From DATAMF01 sp964472565 (GTDB taxonomy: Bacteria > Chloroflexota > Anaerolineae > Aggregatilineales > Aggregatilineaceae): a stretch of 64,000 bases of DNA. The stretch covers positions 1 through 64,000 of the forward strand of contig CAYYNB010000007.1 of NCBI GenBank assembly GCA_964472565.1. The letters are read 5' to 3'. Made by a program: the position numbers and the translations under genes. Below are positions 1 through 5,684 of the stretch, one piece after another; positions within the stretch are counted from its first letter, which is position 1; every line of letters starts with the position of its first letter. The notes beneath the pieces are model-generated. The model was not told the DNA's origin. It saw only the letters and a program-made list of their open reading frames with translations, and did no database searches.

Positions 1-99
1 GATGAGCACCGCCCGCCGGAATGCCCGGTGGGCACAGAACGCGGCTTATAGGTCGGCTTGAGTCACCCTTTGGTGATGAGGACAGGGGCGGAAGAGCAT

Positions 100-789
100 A
101 TGTTGGGGTATCTGGTGCTGCACGGCGGCGACGCCTATAACAGCAAGAACAAAAATCTGGATCATCTGGTGCTGCAACTGGTGCGGCGCGGGCGCGAACG
201 GATGCGGCTGATCGTGATTCCGGCGGCGGCGATCAAAAATGTCGAAAAAGAAGCCCTCGATGCCGTACATTACTATAAAAACCTGGGGACGTACCCCGAC
301 TATAAGATGTTCATCGACCAGGCAAGCGCGAATGTGCAGGCGGAAGTCGAAGTGCTGGACAAGGTCGAAGTCATTGTGCTGACGGATGGCAGTCCGATTG
401 ACACGGTGGAGCGGCTGAAGGGCACCAAAGTCGAGGCAGCGCTCCGGCGGGCGATTGAGCAGCGCAAAGGAGAAGTGATCGCGGCTGGGGCCAGCGCGAT
501 GGCACTCGGCGGCGTGTACTGGCTCGACGGCGAATGGGAGCCGGGCATCGGGGTCGCGCCGCATCTGGCGATTCTGACGCACCACGAGTACGCGCAGATG
601 CGCCTCTCCCCTCAGCGGCTGCTGGAAAAGCTGCCCGAAGGCATCACCTTGATCGGCGTGGACGAACTGACGGCGCTGATCTGCAATCCCGATGGGTCGT
701 ACAGCGCGGCGGGACAGGGCGAGGTGGTCGTGTACCGGAGCGTGGAACAGCAAGACGTGTATCAGGCGGGGCAGAAATTCACGCTGTAG
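100..789 (+). CDS. Peptidase S51-like (cyanophycinase-family) protein
   Basis: The protein begins GYLVLHGG, the glycine-rich first strand typical of peptidase S51/cyanophycinase proteins, which have a class I glutamine-amidotransferase-like fold. The candidate nucleophile is the serine in AGASAMALGG (about residues 132-141 from this start), where classical members have G-x-S-A-G-A. It may cleave a dipeptide or isopeptide bond in the cytoplasm, but the substrate is unknown and the altered nucleophile elbow leaves open that it is not a peptidase. I chose the ATG at 100 because a GGAAGAG ribosome site precedes it and the family fold starts there. In-frame TTG 58 and ATG 76 would only add a few residues. 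The gene stands alone and converges on the next gene through a long hairpin. Confidence 0.7.
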   Translation: MLGYLVLHGGDAYNSKNKNLDHLVLQLVRRGRERMRLIVIPAAAIKNVEKEALDAVHYYKNLGTYPDYKMFIDQASANVQAEVEVLDKVEVIVLTDGSPIDTVERLKGTKVEAALRRAIEQRKGEVIAAGASAMALGGVYWLDGEWEPGIGVAPHLAILTHHEYAQMRLSPQRLLEKLPEGITLIGVDELTALICNPDGSYSAAGQGEVVVYRSVEQQDVYQAGQKFTL

Positions 790-996
790 GGAATGTTTGG
801 AAGCGGTTTCTGTAATAGGGAAATTAGTCATTTTTCCAACAAAACCGTTTCCTAACTGCTGTCCGGTTAGGACCGGGTTTATTCAGCTTAAATAATAAAG
901 CTAAATGGGCTGAGATTTAGGCTAAATGTGGAGTGAAGACGGTTAAATGAACCCCGTCTCGACTCACAAAGTGTTTTTGTGTGACATTCATTATCC

Positions 997-1029
997 AAAA
1001 TGAGGTAACTGGTCCAGCTACCTCATTTT
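997..1029. terminator. Bidirectional hairpin terminator
   Basis: AAAATGAGGTA (997-1007) pairs with TACCTCATTTT (1019-1029). An inner CTGG/CCAG helix sits across one A-C mismatch. The A and T tracts at the base make it a rho-independent terminator in both directions, between the converging S51-like and SDR genes. The rest of 790-1061 holds no gene; a weaker inverted repeat, CCTAAC...GTTAGG, lies at 851-871. Confidence 0.75.
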
Positions 1030-1061
1030 ATTACCACTAAAATTTGTGCAGCAAGTAATCA

Positions 1062-1757
1062 TCACCAGGCGATTTCGGAGCCGGAGTAGTGGAAAAACTT
1101 TCCGCTTTGGTCAAGGGTGAGATGATCCAGCACGCGGAGAATGCCATTGACGGATTCTTTGGGCGTGATCCAGGCGTTCGGGCCGCCCATGTCGGTCTTC
1201 ACCCAGCCGGGGTCCATGACAATCGTTGAGATGCCGTATTTCGCCACATCCAGGCTCAGGTTTTTGTTCAGCATGTTGAGGGCCGCTTTGCTGGCGGTGT
1301 AGCTGTACATGCCGCCCCAATCGCGGGTGCTGATCGAGGATATGCCGGTTGACAGGTTCATGATCTTTTTGGCTTTACCCGCGCGAAGCAGATCAAGGTA
1401 CTGCTGGGCCATCAGGATCGGTCCGGCGGCGTTCACTTTGTAGTTTTGCAGCAAGGTTTCCTGGGTGACGGTGCCGAGAGGTTCCGAGCCGCCGGAAATG
1501 CCCGCATTGTTGATCAGGACATCCAGCGAATCGGTCTGCTGGCGAACGATCTCGAAGCTGGCGGCGATGCTGGCCGGGTCGCTGACATCCAGCGCAATCA
1601 GGTGCAGCGTGCTGGCATATTGGCTCCGCAGGGTGTGCAACTCCTGCGCGGAGTCGGGGTGGCGGCAGGCGGCAAAAACCTGTTCGCCGCGGGCGAGTAA
1701 CTGGCGAGTGAGTTCGAGGCCAATCCCGCGATTAGCGCCTGTAATGAGAATATGCAT
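1062..1757 (-). CDS. Short-chain dehydrogenase/reductase (SDR)
   Basis: This is a classical SDR of 231 residues. It has the Rossmann cofactor motif TGANRGIG near the N-terminus, LINNAG in strand 4, and the catalytic Ser...Tyr-x-x-x-Lys triad in the STGISS...YSYTASK segment. The proline-glycine PGWVKTDM segment after the catalytic helix is usual for the family. It should reduce or oxidise a carbonyl or alcohol with NAD(P)H; the substrate cannot be read from sequence. The overall look resembles C-factor/CsgA-type SDRs. The start at 1757 is chosen because AAAGGAT lies at proper spacing; a longer frame exists upstream. It lies downstream of leuS, separated by that gene's terminator. Confidence 0.85.
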   Translation of the reverse strand: MHILITGANRGIGLELTRQLLARGEQVFAACRHPDSAQELHTLRSQYASTLHLIALDVSDPASIAASFEIVRQQTDSLDVLINNAGISGGSEPLGTVTQETLLQNYKVNAAGPILMAQQYLDLLRAGKAKKIMNLSTGISSISTRDWGGMYSYTASKAALNMLNKNLSLDVAKYGISTIVMDPGWVKTDMGGPNAWITPKESVNGILRVLDHLTLDQSGKFFHYSGSEIAW

Positions 1758-1781
1758 CGGAAATCCTTTTGTGAACGAGGG

Positions 1782-1810
1782 AAAAAGGGGCAATTCATGA
1801 AAATTGCCCC
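1782..1810 (-). terminator. leuS rho-independent terminator
   Basis: A perfect 9-bp stem (GGGGCAATT at 1787-1795, AATTGCCCC at 1802-1810) with a 6-nt loop is followed on the minus strand by TTTTT (1786-1782). It lies just after the leuS stop codon. The stem shares its GGGGCAAT/ATTGCCCC core with the palindrome at 11257-11278. Confidence 0.8.
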
Positions 1811-1821
1811 TACGGAAGTTG

Positions 1822-4611
1822 TTAAACGACGATGTTGACCATGCCGGTCTTGGCGATGTAGATCACTTTGCGCGGCGGCTTGCCTTCCATGTGACGCTGG
1901 GCACCTTCGGTTGCCAGTGCGCGCTGAATCGCTTCGTCTTCGGTGATGTCCACCGGAGCCTGGAAACGATCACGGACCTTGCCGTTAACCTGCACCACCA
2001 GCGTAATTTCCTCTTCCGCCGCCATTTCAGGATCATAGGCGGGCCAGGGCTGGTTGTGAATGCTGTAGTCGTGGCCGGTGCCCACCCACAGCTCTTCCGC
2101 GATAAAAGGCGTGAAGGGGGCCATCAGCAGCAGCATCTGGGTAACGGCCTCATTCCAGACATCCTGGCTGATATTCCGCGACTGACGAACCGATTGCAGC
2201 GTGTTTTTCAGCGTCATCAGCGCGGATACGGCTGTGTTGAATTTGAAGGTTTCCAGGCCATCCGCAACGCGCTTATTGGTCTGGTGAACTTTGCGCAGCA
2301 GATCGCGCTCGGCTTTGGGATCGGATGTGGCGGGCGTATAGCTGTCTGTGACCAGATTCCAGACATCGTTCAGCCAGCGCTTAGGGCCTTGAATACCCTG
2401 GCTGTCCCAGGGACCGCCGCGCTCCCACTCGAAAGCAAACATCAGGTAGGCGCGCACGGTATCCGCGCCGTGTTCGGACACCAGTTGATCGGGCGCGACG
2501 ACGTTGCCCTTGCTCTTGGACATCTTTTCCACGTCCAGGTGGTAGCGGATGTTTTCGACCTTCGCGCCTTCACCATAACGCGGCACATCGAAGGTGGTAT
2601 TTTCGTCGGTATCGACCACCACCGAACGACCTTCGGGCGTCATGACGTTCAGAATCAGTTCCTTGCGAGACAGGACTTCGCCTACAACTGAGCGACCATT
2701 GGGCGAGACTTCATCCAGCGAGTTGATCACGCGGATGTATTTCGCGTTCAGCTTTTCGCCTTCAAACGTGCCTTCGGCCACGATCAGATCACCGCTGCGG
2801 GGTTCGCCCAGGATCATGCCCTGGTTATACAGCGCCAGCATCGGCTCATCGAAGATGAAGGACGTGTCGCGGCCCAGCGCCTCGGCCACCGCTTTGGTTG
2901 GGACGAAGATGTTACAGTCGCGCATGGCTTTGGTGAAGAAGCGCGTATAGATCAAGTGCATGGTGGCGTGTTCGATGCCGCCGGTGTACTGATCGACGGG
3001 CAGCCAGTAGGCACCCTCTTCGGGATCGAACGGTCCAGCCTCATACTTGGGACTCAGATAGCGGTAGGGATACCAGGACGAACACATAAAGGTGTCCATC
3101 GTATCTGTTTCGCGCTTGGCCGGACCGCCGCACTGCGGACAGGTCGTGTTCAGGAAGCCCTCGTGATACTTCAGCGGGCTTTCGCCAGTGGGCCGGAAAT
3201 TGATGTCATCCGGCAGCAGCACCGGCAGGTCTTCTTCGGGAACGGGGACCACCCCGCAGTCCGGGCAGTAGATCATGGGAATGGGGGCACCCCAATAACG
3301 CTGGCGGCTGATCAACCAGTCGCGCAGGCGATAGTTGACGGCGGTTTGGCCGATACCCTGCGATTCCAGCCATTTCGTCACGACACCCACCGCTTCGTTT
3401 TTCCTGCCGTCGTGAGAATAACGCGCCGACGTGCCGTTGAACTGGCCGCTGTTGACCATGACACCTTCGCCGGGCCATGATTCGGTCATGTTGGCGGGGT
3501 CCAGATCGTCCGCGCCTTCAGGCTGGATCACGATGCGGATTTCCAGACCATACTTGCGGGCAAATTCGAAGTCACGCTGGTCGTGGGCAGGCACAGCCAT
3601 GATCGCGCCGCTGCCGTAGCTGATCAGTACATAGTCCGCGATCCAGATTGGGATGCGCTCGTGATTGACCGGATTGATCGCGTAGGCCCCAGTGAAGACA
3701 CCCGTTTTCTCTTTGCCTTCGGCGGTGCGGTCAATTTCGGTTTTGCGGGCGGCTTCGGCCACATATTGCTCAACGGCGGCACGCTGCTGGGCAGATGTGA
3801 TCTTTTCCACCAGCGGATGTTCCGGGGCCAGCACCATAAAGGTCGCGCCCCACAGCGTATCGGGACGGGTGGTGAAGCCGGTGAGCGGAGCGCCGGTTTC
3901 GGGCATAAAGGTGACGTGCGCGCCGTCGCTGCGCCCGATCCAGTTGGTCTGCATCAGCTTGACACGCTCCGGCCAGTTGATACGCTCCATGTCGGCCAGC
4001 AGTTCGTCGGCATAATTGGTAATGCGGAAGAACCACTGTTCCAGGTCTTTTTTGATGACCGGGGTGCCGCAGCGTTCGCAGTGACGGTCATCGCCCCAGA
4101 CCTGTTCGCGGGCCAGGGTTGTGTTACAGGTCGGGCAGAAATCGACGGCGGCCATCTGACGGTAGGCCAGCCCATACTTGTAGAATTGCAGGAAGAACCA
4201 CTGCGTCCACTTGTAATATTCGGGATCGGCAGAAACGGCTTCGCGCTCCCAGTCGAAAATGGTGCCCATCGTGCGCATCTGTTTGCGCATGTTGTTGATA
4301 TTCTGATAGGTCCAGATTTTGGGGTGAATATTGCGCTGGATCGCCGCGTTTTCGGCGGGCAGCCCAAACGCATCGAAGCCCATCGGGAACAGCACGTTAT
4401 AGCCACGCATGCGCATCCAACGGGCGCGCGCATCCGAGGGGGTCATGGCGTACCAGTGCCCAATGTGCAGATCGCCGCTGGGATAGGGCAGCATGGTCAG
4501 CGCGTAATGTTTAGGGCGGCTCGGATCGACTACCGAGCGAAACAGCCCTTCGCGCTCCCATCGTTCGGCCCAGCGGGGTTCAATTTCCTGGGGATTATAT
4601 TTATCAGCCAT
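1822..4611 (-). CDS. leuS: Leucyl-tRNA synthetase
   Basis: This class Ia synthetase of 929 residues ligates leucine to tRNA-Leu in the cytoplasm. HIGH is at residues 49-52 in PYPSGDLHIGHW and KMSKS at about 696-700. Between them lie a zinc-type CPTC...CERC segment, the CP1 editing domain with TTRPDTLWGATF, and an extra segment just before KMSKS matching the leucine-specific insertion of bacterial LeuRS. Length is somewhat greater than the usual bacterial 800-880. The start MADKYNPQ follows GGAGAAAG. Upstream on the same strand is a leader of about 900 nt holding a T-box with a Leu (CUC) specifier, which fits control of this gene by uncharged tRNA-Leu. Confidence 0.97.
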   Translation of the reverse strand: MADKYNPQEIEPRWAERWEREGLFRSVVDPSRPKHYALTMLPYPSGDLHIGHWYAMTPSDARARWMRMRGYNVLFPMGFDAFGLPAENAAIQRNIHPKIWTYQNINNMRKQMRTMGTIFDWEREAVSADPEYYKWTQWFFLQFYKYGLAYRQMAAVDFCPTCNTTLAREQVWGDDRHCERCGTPVIKKDLEQWFFRITNYADELLADMERINWPERVKLMQTNWIGRSDGAHVTFMPETGAPLTGFTTRPDTLWGATFMVLAPEHPLVEKITSAQQRAAVEQYVAEAARKTEIDRTAEGKEKTGVFTGAYAINPVNHERIPIWIADYVLISYGSGAIMAVPAHDQRDFEFARKYGLEIRIVIQPEGADDLDPANMTESWPGEGVMVNSGQFNGTSARYSHDGRKNEAVGVVTKWLESQGIGQTAVNYRLRDWLISRQRYWGAPIPMIYCPDCGVVPVPEEDLPVLLPDDINFRPTGESPLKYHEGFLNTTCPQCGGPAKRETDTMDTFMCSSWYPYRYLSPKYEAGPFDPEEGAYWLPVDQYTGGIEHATMHLIYTRFFTKAMRDCNIFVPTKAVAEALGRDTSFIFDEPMLALYNQGMILGEPRSGDLIVAEGTFEGEKLNAKYIRVINSLDEVSPNGRSVVGEVLSRKELILNVMTPEGRSVVVDTDENTTFDVPRYGEGAKVENIRYHLDVEKMSKSKGNVVAPDQLVSEHGADTVRAYLMFAFEWERGGPWDSQGIQGPKRWLNDVWNLVTDSYTPATSDPKAERDLLRKVHQTNKRVADGLETFKFNTAVSALMTLKNTLQSVRQSRNISQDVWNEAVTQMLLLMAPFTPFIAEELWVGTGHDYSIHNQPWPAYDPEMAAEEEITLVVQVNGKVRDRFQAPVDITEDEAIQRALATEGAQRHMEGKPPRKVIYIAKTGMVNIVV

Positions 4612-4667
4612 CGCTGTGATGCTTTCTCCATTTGGATAATAAGTGATGTCGAGTCATATCCGGCAGA

Positions 4668-4745
4668 TCAGCGCCGGGTCAAATTCCTGTTTTCCCGGAG
4701 GGCCGCGAGAAGGGAGCAGACCCTCGGTTTAGTAGCCATAAACAT
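4668..4745 (-). CDS. 25-codon upstream ORF in the leuS leader
   Basis: The frame reads ATG TTT ATG GCT ACT... to TGA, 25 codons, starting MFMATKPRV and ending NLTRR. A near-perfect ribosome site, AAAGGAGGA, precedes the ATG at good spacing, better than that of leuS itself. It contains four leucine codons (CTT, CTC, CTC, TTG), and a hairpin CCGAGGG...CCCTCCGG forms across them. It ends 57 nt before the leuS start. It could be a leader peptide coupling leuS expression to leucine-tRNA supply, or simply a translational-coupling uORF. No homologue is recognised. Confidence 0.45.
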   Translation of the reverse strand: MFMATKPRVCSLLAALRENRNLTRR

Positions 4746-4777
4746 CGTCAGTCCTCCTTTCGTTCCCATGTCAATAC

Positions 4778-4811
4778 AAATAAAAACGGCCCATGCGATA
4801 TCCCTGGGCCG
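4778..4811 (-). terminator. Intrinsic terminator between 43-aa ORF and leuS uORF
   Basis: On the minus strand TGGGCCG/CGGCCCA form a 7-bp GC-rich stem (arms 4805-4811 and 4787-4793) with an 11-nt loop, followed by TTTTTATTT. It would end transcripts reading through the 43-aa ORF, so some leuS expression may need read-through or another promoter. No good promoter is visible between it and leuS. Confidence 0.75.
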
Positions 4812-4905
4812 AGTGGAAACGGGCACAGCGGACGAATCGCCGGATCAATCCTGGCGGTGCCCCCGCTGCTCACCGTAATTAATTGTGAGCGGTAAAAAAT
4901 CCGGT

Positions 4906-5037
4906 TTAACGGCGGCGCGGCATTTCGCGCACGGGAACCGGTACGGGGGCGGGCTGGCGAGGACTAAGTGCCTCTTTGACAGCATCCATCAGTTCACGGA
5001 GACGATCTGAGAGCGTGCGCCGGGTGGTTTTAGCCAT
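4906..5037 (-). CDS. Small hypothetical protein (43 aa) after the T-box
   Basis: This is a short frame beginning MAKTTRRTLSDRLRE, with a predicted amphipathic helix followed by a Pro/Val-rich stretch and a basic end (MPRRR). The ATG at 5037 has GAGGGG about 12 nt upstream. An extended frame to 5154 would run into the T-box terminator and is unlikely. It lies between the T-box terminator and a second intrinsic terminator, so it would be the first product expressed when the T-box reads through. I recognise no family. It could be a real small protein or a spacer. Confidence 0.4.
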   Translation of the reverse strand: MAKTTRRTLSDRLRELMDAVKEALSPRQPAPVPVPVREMPRRR

Positions 5038-5184
5038 TGGTCTAAGCCCCTCTACACTTACGATAGATACACCATACATTGTTATACGATAAAGTTTACA
5101 ATAAAAACGCCGCACGAATTGTGAAAGAAAAATAAAAAATCCTCTTCGAGACAAACCCCTGACGATTCAGGGACGAAGAGGACT

Positions 5185-5199
5185 CCGCGGTACCACCCT
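5185..5199 (-). promoter_or_regulatory. T-box antiterminator core
   Basis: AGGGTGGTACCGCGG is the hallmark T-box sequence. Its UGGU bulge pairs with the ACCA end of an uncharged tRNA and stabilises the antiterminator helix with CGTCCCT. A 9/10 copy of its core (GGGTGGCACC, 5324-5315) lies on the other side of the tRNA-Ala gene. Confidence 0.9.
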
Positions 5200-5228
5200 G
5201 GTTGGCGGCAAAACAACAGAAATAAAGG

Positions 5229-5301
5229 TGGACCCAAAGGGGTTCGAACCCTTGACCTCCACAATGCCATTGTGGCGCTCTCCCAATTGAGCTATGGGCC
5301 C
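5229..5301 (-). tRNA. tRNA-Ala (anticodon GGC)
   Basis: This is a 73-nt canonical cloverleaf. The acceptor stem GGGCCCA/TGGGTCC carries the G3:U70 pair that defines alanine identity. The D arm is GCTC/GAGC, the anticodon stem CCACA/TGTGG with loop ATGGCAT (anticodon GGC, 5268-5266), the variable loop AGGTC, and the T arm AAGGG-TTCGAAC-CCCTT with discriminator A. The encoded 3' end continues CCT, so CCA is not fully encoded. It lies inside the leuS T-box leader. Directly flanking it, AAATAA (5307-5302) pairs with TTATTT (5225-5220), and ACAAC (5312-5308) with GTTGT (5217-5213). It seems to have no promoter of its own and would be made from the leuS promoter. Confidence 0.95.
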
Positions 5302-5509
5302 TTATTTGTTGTGGGGTGCCACCCACTCAAGACGCATAACGGGCGTTTCCGGCGCGGTTTACTGATTTTCAACCGCGCAGCTCCCGGACGAGTTTGGCCT
5401 GGGCGCTCATCGAAGGCACCTGCCGGGTTTGCACTGGTCCCGACTCACTGCGATGATGGCTTACTACTTCCGTTCACGGCCATTGGCACGTTGATTGTTA
5501 ATAGAGAAC

Positions 5510-5538
5510 ATTCTAGCGGGGGGGGAGTAGATTGTCAA
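5510..5538 (-). promoter_or_regulatory. Sigma-70 type promoter of the T-box/tRNA-Ala/leuS unit
   Basis: On the minus strand TTGACA (5538-5533) and TAGAAT (5515-5510) are separated by exactly 17 bases, with a spacer containing a run of eight or nine C. Transcription should start near 5503, just before stem I of the T-box. This is the strongest promoter match I see in the window. Confidence 0.85.
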
Positions 5539-5684
5539 GCCTTTGTTTTATTATCTCAAATCGATGCGAAATATGGGATGATCTAGTAGAATTTCCTGCT
5601 AGAGATTTTTAAACCAGCTTTAAACCCTATTTAATCACGCTCAAGTACTGTTTATCTGTTTACCTAACGAGAAAGTAAGCCGTT

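Larger units (their letters stand above)
5134..5503 (-). promoter_or_regulatory. T-box riboswitch leader (Leu specifier), leuS
   Basis: Read on the minus strand, all T-box landmarks are present. The stem I AGTAGTAA motif is at 5468-5461. The stem I arm CAGTGAGTCGGG and terminal loop with AGTGCAAACCCGGC follow. The specifier codon CTC is at 5392-5390, followed after six bases (GTCCGG) by GAGC, the same spacing as in Bacillus glyQS. A stem (GCGCGGTT/AACCGCGC, arms 5371-5378 and 5352-5359) follows. The antiterminator AGGGTGGTACCGCGG is at 5199-5185 with its partner CGTCCCT at 5175-5169. The competing terminator TCCTCTTCG/CGAAGAGGA with TTTTTT is at 5183-5134. CUC specifies leucine and UGGU suits a discriminator A, as in tRNA-Leu. 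A tRNA-Ala gene sits between stem I and the antiterminator. Confidence 0.9.

Noticed and set aside
3583..4878. Long open frame (431 codons) opposite leuS
   Set aside because: It lies antisense to well-conserved LeuRS sequence and reflects codon bias; the protein has no recognisable motif and the leader features cross it.
4833..4880. Second T-box-like antiterminator (AGCGGGGGCACCGCC with TTCGTCCGCT) before leuS
   Set aside because: The 3' partner resembles a T-box, but the UGG needed to pair with the tRNA CCA end is missing and there is no stem I upstream of it. It could be a relic.
5401..5408. GCC (Ala) as T-box specifier instead of CTC
   Set aside because: The triplet lies too far from the GAGC element; CTC at 5390-5392 has the standard six-base spacing, and leuS lies downstream.
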